Of a stretch of DNA of 64,000 bases, positions 19,001 through 27,613 are shown piece by piece. Within the stretch, counting starts at the first letter, position 1, and each line of letters begins with the position of its first letter. The DNA is taken from assembly GCF_000378205.1 (NCBI RefSeq), contig NZ_KB899406.1, positions 186,001-250,000 on the forward strand, written 5' to 3'. Both the position numbers and the translations under genes were made by a program. Below the pieces are notes generated by a model. It ran no database searches and was not told where the DNA came from. It saw only the letters and a program-made list of their open reading frames with translations. The stretch is from Sediminispirochaeta bajacaliforniensis DSM 16054 (GTDB lineage Bacteria > Spirochaetota > Spirochaetia > DSM-16054 > Sediminispirochaetaceae).

Positions 19001-19931
19001 CCTGCGTTCCGGGAGTGAGGGGGGGCTGGAACCTGATGCCATGATTTCATCGGTAAACGACCATCTTTTTGAAGATCTTCTCGCTTCGGAAAAGTTTATC
19101 ACCATGCAAGTAGCCAAAATAAATTCGGATACGGGACGCATCCAATATGCCAGTGCCGGACATACCGATGCATTGCACTTTGTGTCAGCTGCTTCCCGTG
19201 TCGAAAGAATTGGGGCTACCTCGCTTCCCGTAGGTATTGTGAGGCAGCTTGATTCGGAGATGGAAGAGATTGCGCCGCGTCCGGGAGATCTGTTTTTGTT
19301 TTACAGCGATGGTGTAACCGAAGCTGAGAATGAGAACGGAGAATTGTTTGGTGTCGAACGCTTGGAACAGATCTTTTTGAAGTGCGGAAAAGAACGAAAA
19401 GGGAATGATGAGATCCTTCAGACGATTCTTACAGCCGTTGATAGCTTTTCCGGAACCGAGTATCGAAGCGATGATGTCACCCTTATTGTCTTTTCGGCGG
19501 ATTCGCGCTTTCCGTCGCGGCAGGAACCGAATGTTCTTGATGCCATTGATAGCCTTGCTTCGTGGGTGAACGTTCAACTTATGGGATATGGTGAAGAGAT
19601 TAGTTCTCAAGTGGAGCTTTGTGCCTCAGAACTCATTACCAATTCCATACGCCACGCCTATGGTGGTGTTGAATCCGAAGGATTGGGAAAGGACTATGTT
19701 CGAATCAGCCTGGAACTTGAGGCCGATTCGATTGTCTTTCATCTCTTCGACAGGGGCAAGTCCTTTCGTTTTGATGCCGTCGAAGAACCCAACCTGGAAC
19801 AGGCCAATGAGGGCGGCTATGGGCTTTGGCTTATCCGTCAGGTGATGGATGAGGTCCTCTACCATCCTGGCCAGCAGGGAGAAGAAAATCATTGGATACT
19901 GAAAAAGCGTATGGAAAGGAGTCTGATATGA
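16059..19931 (+). CDS. Membrane PAS/GAF sensor with PP2C phosphatase and RsbW-like kinase domains
   Basis: A 1290-residue signalling protein. About six transmembrane helices (residues 28-190) are followed by PAS domains near 212-320, 338-455, 458-585 and 755-875, with a GAF domain at about 590-750. After a coiled coil comes a SpoIIE/RsbU-type PP2C phosphatase (about 920-1145; SGDFYDFVTCDDKILYVHLAD and GDLFLFYSDGVTEAENENGE). Last is a HATPase of the RsbW anti-sigma kinase type (about 1150-1285; N-box CASELITNSIRHAY, G-box EGGYGLWLIRQVMD). Having opposing phosphatase and kinase domains in one chain suggests it sets the phosphorylation state of a STAS protein, most likely the one encoded at 21959. 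The stop overlaps the next start (ATGA). Confidence 0.93.
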   Translation: MHRKTKYGQKFDTRENLSREYSHYLDRLLLQSLPAITAGGAVVYLIFTFSYFFARPGMGGRFASASSLLVSIGMVSLWALIHYRRIAESRSHCISAIILLLVIANSVLHIQVLGDINESVILMLIVVADSLLFLKRAWFYTALGGTGLAWGIVTFRWFDTSPGFHSFLGMFAAMVLSILFFNIRLKYLIYSYRNYRKEKERADFGLEKLLEAEEASNILKRLTEVAVEGIVFHDGKVIVDCNDQFVELLGHSSKQELIGTDVYNIVDEKSRSLMREMVAKGYSDPYEVAGQKSDGTIFPLVIRAKTIIDSEEKMLRVAILHDLTEQRRLRDRLEKNEAQYRLLAENSTDIISRYSPKDGLIYVSPACLSILGYSPEELVGTHEFKRLIVGPNEERFGIKWLDNYGGDMVSIRKVSKKGGKESIWLESSMREVFNKETSSKEVVIVSRNVTARMQAEALRKRLASIVQFSSEGIVLLSLDGYIETWNKRAEQILGYKKKAVLHKPVSEVVELAEYSDIDGLVRRITLGASDMESRKEIETGEGPSITLSVRFSLVYDHFGNINGLVLLVRDITHQVEAERYLTVQYGVTSLIAQGMGSREEILFGIMEKLCTSLGWLGAELWLPDEEKMLLSRGGVWSSDNQGIEDFFETSSGTVFRYGEGLPGIVYSKHYPVWMADLIETSKFVRSDLAKRNGLKSSVGLCVYEGETVFAIILLFTSKRLAKNQDLIEILHAIGGQVGQLLRKKETEQELRNSESRFRAISEASPLGLFVTDNGGNCIYTNSRYQDITHLSFENALGKGWARVIHPDDIDTVTKEWYKSVEESRIYQGVHRVVVDGDDVWVSVHGAAFRDHDKVIGHVGTMEDITRQRQQDAELERYSLHLSDLVEERTKELRLLQKQLLDRQRDQQELQLAADVQRNLLPQKLPTFPGFSFSAQAYPARYVSGDFYDFVTCDDKILYVHLADIAGKGIPAALLTSSARAFLRSGSEGGLEPDAMISSVNDHLFEDLLASEKFITMQVAKINSDTGRIQYASAGHTDALHFVSAASRVERIGATSLPVGIVRQLDSEMEEIAPRPGDLFLFYSDGVTEAENENGELFGVERLEQIFLKCGKERKGNDEILQTILTAVDSFSGTEYRSDDVTLIVFSADSRFPSRQEPNVLDAIDSLASWVNVQLMGYGEEISSQVELCASELITNSIRHAYGGVESEGLGKDYVRISLELEADSIVFHLFDRGKSFRFDAVEEPNLEQANEGGYGLWLIRQVMDEVLYHPGQQGEENHWILKKRMERSLI

Positions 19932-21955
19932 AATCGGATGGCGCGCGCTTTTGGGGCTGTTTTGCTCCTTCGGACGATCCCCGAAGAATAAAGACACGGG
20001 TACTGGGATTCCGTGTACTTGCAGCAGCTACTATTGTCCTTGCTTTTAACTACATCATTTGGCGTTATACGAAGAGCCTCAATCTTAACGCCCTTTGGTT
20101 TGCTATTCCCATGGTAGTTGCCGAAACCTATGGAATCATAGAGAGCTTTCTTTTCATTTTTATGATCTGGAAGCCTGCAAGCCGCCGGACCCCAACTGCT
20201 CTTGCGACAGGCTCGGTCGATGTTTTTATCGTGACCTATGATGAGCCTGTGGAATTGCTTCGGATGACGGCAGAGGCCGCCATGAATATCCGCTGGCGTG
20301 ATAAGTCGGTCTTCATCCTGGATGACGGAAACCGACCGGCCATGGCAAGGCTTGCCGACGAGCTTGGCTGCTCCTATATTACTCGTGGTAGTGAGTGGGA
20401 AAGCAAGCCACGTCACGCAAAGGCCGGGAACATCAATAATGCCCTGCTGCAAACCTCCGGGGAATATATCCTGATTCTTGATGCCGATCAGATTCCTGCT
20501 CCTCTCATCGTGGAGCACACCATCGGTTATTTTTCGGATCCGGAAATCGCATTTGTCCAGACACCTCAGTATTTTTACAATATCCCTCCGGGGGATCCTT
20601 TCGGTAGTGATGCTCCGCTTTTTTACGGCCCGATCCAGCAGGGCAAGGATGGAAGAAATGCCGCCTTTTTTTGCGGTTCGAATGCACTACTCAGGAGGGA
20701 AGCCCTGCTCCAGCTTGGTCTGACCGGCTTTGTTCAGGAAATGGAAGAACAGATGGAAGAGGGCATAGCACGGCTTCGAAAAAGTGTGCGAAAGATTAAT
20801 ACCTCCACGAAAAGTCAGAAAGAAGCCAGAGCTATTCTCAAAGAGGGCTTGAAAAGGGCTGAGCAATTAATTAAAACGGGCTCTCCCCTTGAGCACGCCA
20901 GCGATCAGGTGCGGAAGGCCCTTCGGGATGCCGAGAAGGTGATGACTGCCTCCGATGTAGGGGAGATAGCCCTGATGTTACGTGAGATGGCGGAGCAGGG
21001 GGACCAGGCGGCCATGGAGGCCTATACTCAACTTATCGCGAGTCAGGAGGATCTATTCACAAGTACGGAGGAAGAGCAGCCGGGAGCAAGGATGGGATTC
21101 TCCGTTAGTGACTTGGAGAGCATCAATCTAACCCGTTCCGAAGAGGCCATACCCATCCAGTCGCTGGTAACCATCAGTGTGACTGAAGATATGGCAACGG
21201 CAATGCGGCTTCATTCCCTCGGTTGGAAAAGCATCTTCCACTCGGAAATTCTTGCCTACGGCTTAGCTCCGGAGGATCTCGAGAGTTCTCTCAAACAACG
21301 GCTTCGCTGGGCCCAGGGGACAATCCAGGTCTTTTTCAAGGAAAACCCGTTTCGTATCAAAGGGCTCAGCTTTACTCAGCGTTTAATGTACTTTGCCACC
21401 ATGTATTCATATTTCAGTGGCTTCTTTACTATTATCCTGCTTCTTGCTCCTGCTGTGTACCTCTTTACCGCTATTCCCCCTGTTACCTCCTGGTCCTGGG
21501 AATTTCTTGCCCACTTACTGCCGTTTTTTATTCTGAATAAGCTGCTCTTTCGTTATCTGTCCTGGGGAATCCCTGTGCATCGAGGAGAGCAGTACAATCT
21601 CGGCCTCTTCCCTATTTTCATTAAAGCGACGTTGACAGCCCTTTTTAAAAAGAATTTGTCTTTTATCGTCACTCCGAAAAATCGACAGCGCCGACATGGC
21701 GGACTCAATCTTGTCATCCCTCAATTGGGGGTCATACTTGTCACGGCCATGGCCATGGTTTACGGCACGTTTTCTTATGTGAATGGTTCGGCGCTTACTA
21801 TCGGAGGTTTACTGATTAATTGTGGATGGGGACTCTACAACATCTATATGCTTTCTGCCATTGTCTATGCCGCCGTATATAAAGCGCCGGAGGGATGGGA
21901 AGCTCATCCTCCTGCTTCGCTTTTTCCAGGCGACTATAATAAACATAAGGAGTAA
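19928..21955 (+). CDS. Cellulose-synthase-like family 2 glycosyltransferase with inserted coiled region
   Basis: A 675-residue processive GT2 enzyme with N-terminal helices (about 28-80) and several C-terminal transmembrane helices (from about 485). Catalytic motifs are present: DDGN (132-135), DAD (185-187), TED (419-421) and QRLRW (457-461). Between the acceptor region FFCGSNALLRREAL and TED there is an extra stretch of about 145 charged residues (267-412) rich in Glu, Lys and Arg, predicted helical or coiled. In ordinary BcsA-like enzymes this distance is about 20-30 residues. The start at 19928 has an ideal AAAGGAG and overlaps the preceding stop; an upstream ATG at 19892 is less likely. 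It probably makes a surface or secreted polysaccharide under control of the neighbouring partner switch. No PilZ domain is apparent. Confidence 0.9.
   Translation: MKSDGARFWGCFAPSDDPRRIKTRVLGFRVLAAATIVLAFNYIIWRYTKSLNLNALWFAIPMVVAETYGIIESFLFIFMIWKPASRRTPTALATGSVDVFIVTYDEPVELLRMTAEAAMNIRWRDKSVFILDDGNRPAMARLADELGCSYITRGSEWESKPRHAKAGNINNALLQTSGEYILILDADQIPAPLIVEHTIGYFSDPEIAFVQTPQYFYNIPPGDPFGSDAPLFYGPIQQGKDGRNAAFFCGSNALLRREALLQLGLTGFVQEMEEQMEEGIARLRKSVRKINTSTKSQKEARAILKEGLKRAEQLIKTGSPLEHASDQVRKALRDAEKVMTASDVGEIALMLREMAEQGDQAAMEAYTQLIASQEDLFTSTEEEQPGARMGFSVSDLESINLTRSEEAIPIQSLVTISVTEDMATAMRLHSLGWKSIFHSEILAYGLAPEDLESSLKQRLRWAQGTIQVFFKENPFRIKGLSFTQRLMYFATMYSYFSGFFTIILLLAPAVYLFTAIPPVTSWSWEFLAHLLPFFILNKLLFRYLSWGIPVHRGEQYNLGLFPIFIKATLTALFKKNLSFIVTPKNRQRRHGGLNLVIPQLGVILVTAMAMVYGTFSYVNGSALTIGGLLINCGWGLYNIYMLSAIVYAAVYKAPEGWEAHPPASLFPGDYNKHKE
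20726..21163 (+). other. Inserted helical segment within the glycosyltransferase
   Basis: This part of the glycosyltransferase gene encodes residues about 267-412. They include EMEEQMEEGIARLRKSVRKI, ARAILKEGLKRAEQLIK, QVRKALRDAEKVMTA and GEIALMLREMAEQGDQAAME. The segment is amphipathic and separates the catalytic core from its TED motif. It may be a docking site for the STAS protein or another regulator. This is an inference from position and composition. Confidence 0.6.
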
Positions 21956-21958
21956 TAT

Positions 21959-22300
21959 ATGGATTTTTCAGTTAATGTTGAATACCTGGATGAGACACAT
22001 GCCCTCATTGTTTTGCAGGGACGGCTTAATGCCGTTCATGCGGCGGATGTCAAGAAACAAATTAAGGATTCCGTTGTCGAAAAGAGAAACCTGATTATTC
22101 TTGATCTGAATGGTGTTGAGTTCATGGATAGTTCTGGTTTGGCGGCTTTGGTTACCGGACTCAAAACGACCCGTGATGCGGCCGGCTATCTCCGCCTTTT
22201 GGGCGCAAATAAACAGGTTTTGTCGGTTCTGAAGCTGACACGTCTGGATCGGGTTTTTGAGCTCTATGATGATCTTGATGCAGCCAGAGGGGCATCGTAG
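21959..22300 (+). CDS. STAS-domain anti-sigma-factor antagonist-like protein
   Basis: A 113-residue single STAS domain of the SpoIIAA/RsbV type. The phosphorylation loop reads ILDLNGVEFMDSSGLAALVTG, with the usual target serine in MDSSGL. Such proteins cycle between phosphorylated and free forms and bind a partner only when free. The gene lies three bases after the glycosyltransferase gene behind AAGGAG, and in the same operon as a protein carrying both RsbW-like kinase and PP2C phosphatase domains. No sigma factor is near, so the partner may be the glycosyltransferase. Confidence 0.93.
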   Translation: MDFSVNVEYLDETHALIVLQGRLNAVHAADVKKQIKDSVVEKRNLIILDLNGVEFMDSSGLAALVTGLKTTRDAAGYLRLLGANKQVLSVLKLTRLDRVFELYDDLDAARGAS

Positions 22301-22303
22301 CCG

Positions 22304-24406
22304 TCACTCTGTTGGGTCGGATACAAGGACCACGACGGAGCGTGCCTTTACCATATAGCTGCCTTGGTCGCTGAGAAGTAGACTTGTTCCCATTTCGAGG
22401 ATGTCGACGTCCTCGGCGGTGTCGATTTTTCGACGCCAGATCTTGCAGGATGGGGGAGGGGCCAGGGTAAAGCGGGTGTCCTCACCTGTAGCGTTGAACA
22501 TGAGGTAAAAATCGTTGTCGTCCTTGTCTGCCTGTATTTCGGCCTTGCTCCCGTCAATGAGAATCGCCAGACGATTTTCTTTTCTGTTCCACTCCACCGC
22601 CTTACACCATTCATTGTACCAGGAAATATCCATGAGTCCATTACTGCTGATATCCTTACCGGAGAAAAAGTCGAAGCGTTTAAATGCGGGGTGTCGTCGG
22701 CGGAATTTGATCAGCTCCTTACAAAATCTGAATACATCCCCATGGCGTTGCAGAAGTTCCCAGTCGAACCAGGAAATTTCATTATCCTGGCAGTAGGCAT
22801 TGTTGTTGCCCTGTTGGGTGCGTCGAAACTCATCTCCTCCCAGCAGCATTGGTGTTCCCGTTGCAAGAAGCAGGGTCGCAAGGAAGTTCTTCACCGTACG
22901 GTTTCGTTCTGCTTCGATCTCCGGGTCGTCGCTTGGTCCCTCTATGCCGTGGTTGTAGGAAAGGTTTGCATTGTTACCGTCCCGATTTTCTTCTCCGTTC
23001 ATCTCGTTATGCTTTGTATTGTAGCTGACCAGATCATTCAGGGTGAAACCGTCGTGGGAAGTGATGAAGTTGATGCTATGGAAAGGTTTTCTCCCTGTTT
23101 TTCTGTACAGATCCGAACTCCCAGAGAAACGCATGGCCAGAGCGGAGATCATGCCGGGCTCGTCGAGCCAGAAGCGGCGGACATCATCCCGAAAACGATC
23201 GTTCCACTCCGCCCATCGCCCGCCGGGAAAACTTCCGACCTGGTAGGTCCCTGCGGCATCCCATGCCTCTGCAATGATCTTGGTGTCCCTGAGCACCGGG
23301 TCCTCTGCTATCCGTTCAATGATGGGAGGGTTTTCGAGGAGTTTGCCGCTGCCGTCCCTGCCGAGGATCGACCCCAAATCGAAACGGAAGCCGTCCACAT
23401 GCATCTCCATGACCCAGTAGTGGAGGCAGTCGAGAATCAACGATCGGACAATCGGGTGGTTGCAATTCATGGTATTCCCGCAGCCCGAGTAGTTCATATA
23501 GCCCTTGCGGTCCGGGGTAAGAATATAGTAGATGCTGTTGTCCAGTCCCCGAAAGGAGAAGGTCGGCCCCTCTTTATTGCCTTCTGCGGTATGATTGAAA
23601 ACAATGTCGAGGATCACTTCTATCCCCGCCTTGTGCAGCTCCCGCACCATCTCCTTGAACTCATGAACCTGATCTCCCTCGCAGCCGGAAGATGAGTAAC
23701 CGCAGGTCGGCGCGAAGAAACCTACGGTGCTGTAGCCCCAGTAGTTTGTGAGCAACGCTTCGTTGACGGGATTGTACCGGGAAAACTCCCGCGGGTTGAA
23801 CTCATGGACCGGAAGGAATTCTATGCTGGTGATTCCCAGTTCTTTGAAATAGGGAATCTTTTCGATAACGGCCTTGTAGCTGCCGGGAGCGGCGGATGAT
23901 GCAGAACGATGACGGGTCAATCCTCCAACATGTGCCTCATAGATGATGCAGTCACGCAATGGATAGTTGAGAGGTTTGTCTCCCTGCCAATCAAAATAGT
24001 CGTTCACCACCACGCATTTGGGCGTCAACTCCCGCCGCCACTCAACCCACGGCCTTTCTTGTGCAATTGCCTTTGCATAAGGATCTATGATAAGGGCCTC
24101 CGGATCAAAGCGATGGCCCCTTTCGGGTTCAAAAGGGCCGTCGATTTGATAAAGGTAGAACTGACCTGTTCTTAGTCCGTGTATATGGATATGCCAGATA
24201 TCCCCGGTCTTGTTTTGTTTCGGATCAAGCTGATATGTTTCCGAAGGGTTTGTGTCATCAGCCTCGTCGAAGAGCAGAAGACGTACCGCCGTAGCATTAC
24301 GTGAGAAAATGCTGAACTGTGCCCCCCGCCCCGTAATGTAGGCCCCGAGGGGCAGGGGATGCCCCGGTTCGATGGTCCGCTGTTTCTTATCAGTTGATAA
24401 CTCCAT
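22304..24406 (-). CDS. glgX: Glycogen debranching enzyme (GlgX/TreX type)
   Basis: A GH13 isoamylase-type enzyme of 700 residues that cuts alpha-1,6 branch points of glycogen or limit dextrin. An N-terminal CBM48-like domain (GHPLPLGAYITGRGAQFSIF) precedes the catalytic barrel. Conserved regions are ILDIVFNHTAEGN, DGFRFDLGSILGRDGSG (nucleophile Asp), IIAEAWDAAG (acid Glu) and NFITSHDGFTLNDLVSYN. The start is placed at ATG 24406, where the family alignment begins; a GTG at 24451 would add 15 residues. Neither has a clear Shine-Dalgarno site. It is convergent with the STAS operon and stands alone. Confidence 0.92.
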   Translation of the reverse strand: MELSTDKKQRTIEPGHPLPLGAYITGRGAQFSIFSRNATAVRLLLFDEADDTNPSETYQLDPKQNKTGDIWHIHIHGLRTGQFYLYQIDGPFEPERGHRFDPEALIIDPYAKAIAQERPWVEWRRELTPKCVVVNDYFDWQGDKPLNYPLRDCIIYEAHVGGLTRHRSASSAAPGSYKAVIEKIPYFKELGITSIEFLPVHEFNPREFSRYNPVNEALLTNYWGYSTVGFFAPTCGYSSSGCEGDQVHEFKEMVRELHKAGIEVILDIVFNHTAEGNKEGPTFSFRGLDNSIYYILTPDRKGYMNYSGCGNTMNCNHPIVRSLILDCLHYWVMEMHVDGFRFDLGSILGRDGSGKLLENPPIIERIAEDPVLRDTKIIAEAWDAAGTYQVGSFPGGRWAEWNDRFRDDVRRFWLDEPGMISALAMRFSGSSDLYRKTGRKPFHSINFITSHDGFTLNDLVSYNTKHNEMNGEENRDGNNANLSYNHGIEGPSDDPEIEAERNRTVKNFLATLLLATGTPMLLGGDEFRRTQQGNNNAYCQDNEISWFDWELLQRHGDVFRFCKELIKFRRRHPAFKRFDFFSGKDISSNGLMDISWYNEWCKAVEWNRKENRLAILIDGSKAEIQADKDDNDFYLMFNATGEDTRFTLAPPPSCKIWRRKIDTAEDVDILEMGTSLLLSDQGSYMVKARSVVVLVSDPTE

Positions 24407-24644
24407 TGGGGCTAATATACTACTTTTTGTCGGGAATATATAACGGCGCACTAAAAAAAGTTTAAATCATTGGAACCTGAGGAATTTCGAACCAAACCGA
24501 TAATCCATGCGGTATTACATTGGATCTTTACCTGATTTTTGCTTCACAAGAAACCTCCGTTTGGTTAATTACGGAAGGCATGCTACCTGCAAAAAGTAAA
24601 CAAATTGTAAAGGCTTTCTAGTAAATCTGTGGAAAAAGGCTTTT

Positions 24645-25754
24645 TCACCCCAGCCTCTTATGAAAGCGCAAGGCGGCCCCGATGAGGAGGGTAAGCCCTA
24701 TACTCCCCATTGCAGCGGCCTCGCGCCAGAGGTAACGGAAGGGGGTCGCCTTAAGGTAGATTTCCCGAAGGACGTTTATGAAATAGCGCAGGGGATTAAC
24801 CAAGGTGAGATACTGGACGAATATCGGCATGTTTTGAATCGGAACAAAAAAACCGGAAAGCAGAAGCATAAAAATGATGATGAAATAGGCGACGAACATC
24901 GCCTGCTGTTGGGTCTGCGTTATGGTCGAAACAAAGATTCCAAGCCCCATGGTCGAGAGGAAAAAGAGGCCGACCATTGCATAGAGGAGGGGCAGGCTGC
25001 CGCGTAATGGGATTGCGAAGATGATTCGGGCGGCAAGCACACCGATGGTAAACTGCAGGAAGCCCAGGACGGTAAAGGGAATGATCTTACCGATAATCAG
25101 CTGCCACCCTTCCAGCGGGGTCACCATGAGCTGCTCCAGTGTTCCGATCTCTTTTTCCCGAACGATATTGAGGGCGGTAAGCATGGTTGTCATCATGACC
25201 AGAAGGATGCCGATGAGACCGGGAACGAAGTTGAGGGTGCTGTCGAGATCGGGATTATAGAGCATGCGCGGGATCAGATTGATGGACGCGGTACTTTGTC
25301 CTGCTGTATGGAGTACCCAATCATGTTGGACCTTTGCAAGTACCGAATTGATATACCCGAGGCTGATTCCTGCCGAGTTGCCGTCCACCCCGTCGATAAG
25401 GACCTGAATGCCGGGCCTGATCCCCCTGGAGAGATCACGCTCGAAGTGCCGGGGAATTACGAGCACAAGCTTGAGGCGTCCATCGTCCATCTCTGCTGTT
25501 GCCTCCTGCCGTGACTGGACCTCACCGAGATAATCGAAAAGATTCACTGCCTTAAACGCTTCGATCACCTCTCTGCTGTGCGGAGAGCAATCAAGATCCA
25601 AAACCGCTGAAGGAATATGTTTTACCTCATTGGTGATGGCCGATCCCATAATCAGTAGCTGCATGAAGGGTGCGATAAAAATAATGCCGATATAGGCCTT
25701 GGTTCGGCGGATCTGCCTGAACTCTTTCCGTACGACCGCGATGATTCGTCTCAT
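24645..25754 (-). CDS. ABC-2 type permease (YbhR-like)
   Basis: A 369-residue exporter permease with one N-terminal helix (IGIIFIAPFMQLLIMGSAI), a large outside domain (residues about 45-180) and five C-terminal helices. The conserved ABC-2 region is IVREKEIGTLEQLMVTPLEG. It is the last gene of a TetR-tolC-hlyD-ATPase-ATPase-permease-permease operon, the layout of E. coli ybhGFSR. It follows the other permease by three bases, and the two probably form a heterodimeric channel. Confidence 0.92.
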   Translation of the reverse strand: MRRIIAVVRKEFRQIRRTKAYIGIIFIAPFMQLLIMGSAITNEVKHIPSAVLDLDCSPHSREVIEAFKAVNLFDYLGEVQSRQEATAEMDDGRLKLVLVIPRHFERDLSRGIRPGIQVLIDGVDGNSAGISLGYINSVLAKVQHDWVLHTAGQSTASINLIPRMLYNPDLDSTLNFVPGLIGILLVMMTTMLTALNIVREKEIGTLEQLMVTPLEGWQLIIGKIIPFTVLGFLQFTIGVLAARIIFAIPLRGSLPLLYAMVGLFFLSTMGLGIFVSTITQTQQQAMFVAYFIIIFMLLLSGFFVPIQNMPIFVQYLTLVNPLRYFINVLREIYLKATPFRYLWREAAAMGSIGLTLLIGAALRFHKRLG

Positions 25755-25757
25755 GAT

Positions 25758-26861
25758 CTACTCCAAGCGAATTCGAAATGCTCTGATACTTACCGTGATG
25801 AGAAAGATATCTATGCCAAGCAGCACGGCCGCCTGCCGATAGATTTGTGCGATGCCGTTTCCCTTCAGAACGATTCCCCGAATGATCTCGATAAAATAGG
25901 TTGCCGGTACGATCCTGCTGAAGTATTGAAATGCCCGGGGCATGCTGCTGATGGGAAAGATAAATCCGCTCATCAGCATGGAAGGAAGGATGGTCAGGGT
26001 GATGGCCGCAAGCATCGCCACCGATTGACTTTGGGAGATCGTCGATACCAGTATGCCGAGACTGAGTCCAGTTACGACATAGATCACCATCATACAGGCG
26101 ACAAGAAGGAAGGACCCCTGAATCGGAACATCGAAAAGGAGGCTGCCGAGAACCAGGATAACTACCCCGTCGACAAAGCCGAGGAGGGTATAGGGGAGGA
26201 CCTTACCGATGATGATCTGGGACGGCTTTACCGGGCTGACCAAAAGCTGCTCCATGGTTCCGCTCTCCTTTTCCCGTACAATGGCGATGCTTGTCAGAAG
26301 GGCGCTTATCAGGATAAGGATGAGGGCGATAAGTCCGGGAATGAAGAATGGTGCCGACCGCATATCCGGGTTGTAGAAGATCCTCGGCTCTACGGAAAAG
26401 AGTCCGGCCTCTGTTCCGTTACGCCTTATCATCTCCTCTGAGGTCACCTTTCCCATATAATTCTGGATGAAGCTCGCCGCATTGGGATCGCTTGCATCGA
26501 TCACGAGTTGAAGGTCTGCCTGTCGACCTGAAATTATGCTTTCGGCGTAATCGCCGGGGATAAAAAGAACACACAGGGCCATCCTGCTTTGAAACAGGGT
26601 ATTGATGTCGTGAATGCCGCTGTCCACCTTGCTTATCCGGAAGAAATCGGTTGAAGAAACGTGGCGGATCAGCTCCCGGCTCTGCGGCGTGCCGGAATTG
26701 TCGATGACCATGATAGTGATACGTTGCATGTCGAGGGTGATGGCGTAGCCGTACAGCAGCAACATGAGGACAGGCATGGTAAGAACCATAAAAAGACTTT
26801 GCTTGTCCCTGAGGATGTGGACAATCTCCTTCCCGACGATCGCCGGAATCGAACTCTTCAT
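25758..26861 (-). CDS. ABC-2 type permease (YbhS-like)
   Basis: A 367-residue paralogue of the following permease with the same topology. A first helix (FMVLTMPVLMLLLYGYAITL) is followed by an outside domain and C-terminal helices, and the motif IVREKESGTMEQLLVSPVKP is present. Its start overlaps the stop of the upstream ATPase gene by four bases, so translation is probably coupled. Likely exports a hydrophobic or toxic compound with its partner permease; the substrate is unknown. Confidence 0.92.
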   Translation of the reverse strand: MKSSIPAIVGKEIVHILRDKQSLFMVLTMPVLMLLLYGYAITLDMQRITIMVIDNSGTPQSRELIRHVSSTDFFRISKVDSGIHDINTLFQSRMALCVLFIPGDYAESIISGRQADLQLVIDASDPNAASFIQNYMGKVTSEEMIRRNGTEAGLFSVEPRIFYNPDMRSAPFFIPGLIALILILISALLTSIAIVREKESGTMEQLLVSPVKPSQIIIGKVLPYTLLGFVDGVVILVLGSLLFDVPIQGSFLLVACMMVIYVVTGLSLGILVSTISQSQSVAMLAAITLTILPSMLMSGFIFPISSMPRAFQYFSRIVPATYFIEIIRGIVLKGNGIAQIYRQAAVLLGIDIFLITVSIRAFRIRLE

Positions 26862-27613
26862 ATCTTTTCCTCCCGTACGGCTTCGAGAAATACTTCCTGC
26901 ATGGAGCGTACTCCGTAGCGTTTCTTCAACTCCTGCGGGCCCGACAATTCGATAATCTCACCCTGTTTCATGATCGCCAGGCGATTACAATACTCCGCCT
27001 CATCCATATAGTGTGTGGTGACGAATACTGTCTTACCCGTTTCCGCAAGCTGATAGATGAGCAGCCAAAAACTACGCCGTGCCACGGGATCGACACCGCT
27101 TGTCGGCTCGTCGAGGAAAATGATGTCCGGATCATGAAGCAGGCTGGCGCACAATGCCATGCGTTGCTTCCATCCCATGGGAAGGGAGGCTGCCAGTTGG
27201 TCCGCATGTTCGTTAAGGCCGATAATCGCGAAAAGTTCTCTGCTCCGTTCGATCACTTCATTGCGGCCGAGGCCGTAGATTCCACCGTAGAATTCGATAT
27301 TCTCCATGACCGTGAGGTCTTCGTATAGGCTGAATTTTTGGCTCATGTAGCCGATACGTTCCTTTATCTTCTCGTATTCACTGCTGATATCGAAACCGGC
27401 TACCCTTCCGCTTCCGCCGGTGGGCGAGAGTAAGCCGCAAAGCATACGAATGGTCGTTGTCTTGCCTGCGCCGTTCGCACCGAGAAATCCGAAGATTTCT
27501 CCCTTCGCAACCTGGAAGGAAATTCCATTTACCGCAATAAAATCGCCGAAGCGACGTGTCAGCCCGTCGACATCGACGGCGGATCTTTCCTCCATGTTTT
27601 TTCCCTCTATCAT
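26858..27613 (-). CDS. ABC transporter ATPase of the export operon
   Basis: A 251-residue ATPase of the drug/multicopper type. It has Walker A GANGAGKTTTIRMLCGLL, Walker B DIIFLDEPTSGVDPVAR and H-loop VTTHYMDEAEYCNRLAIM. The signature region reads ASLPMGWKQRMALCASLL, a degenerate LSGGQ (SLPMGWKQ). In E. coli YbhF the two ATPase domains are one chain; here they are separate genes. The start may be 27613 or the ATG at 27595. It overlaps both neighbours by four bases. Confidence 0.92.
   Translation of the reverse strand: MIEGKNMEERSAVDVDGLTRRFGDFIAVNGISFQVAKGEIFGFLGANGAGKTTTIRMLCGLLSPTGGSGRVAGFDISSEYEKIKERIGYMSQKFSLYEDLTVMENIEFYGGIYGLGRNEVIERSRELFAIIGLNEHADQLAASLPMGWKQRMALCASLLHDPDIIFLDEPTSGVDPVARRSFWLLIYQLAETGKTVFVTTHYMDEAEYCNRLAIMKQGEIIELSGPQELKKRYGVRSMQEVFLEAVREEKI

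Noticed and set aside
22691-23695. A 334-codon open frame opposite glgX
   Set aside because: It is fully antisense to conserved GH13 motifs, with no ribosome-binding site or recognisable domain.
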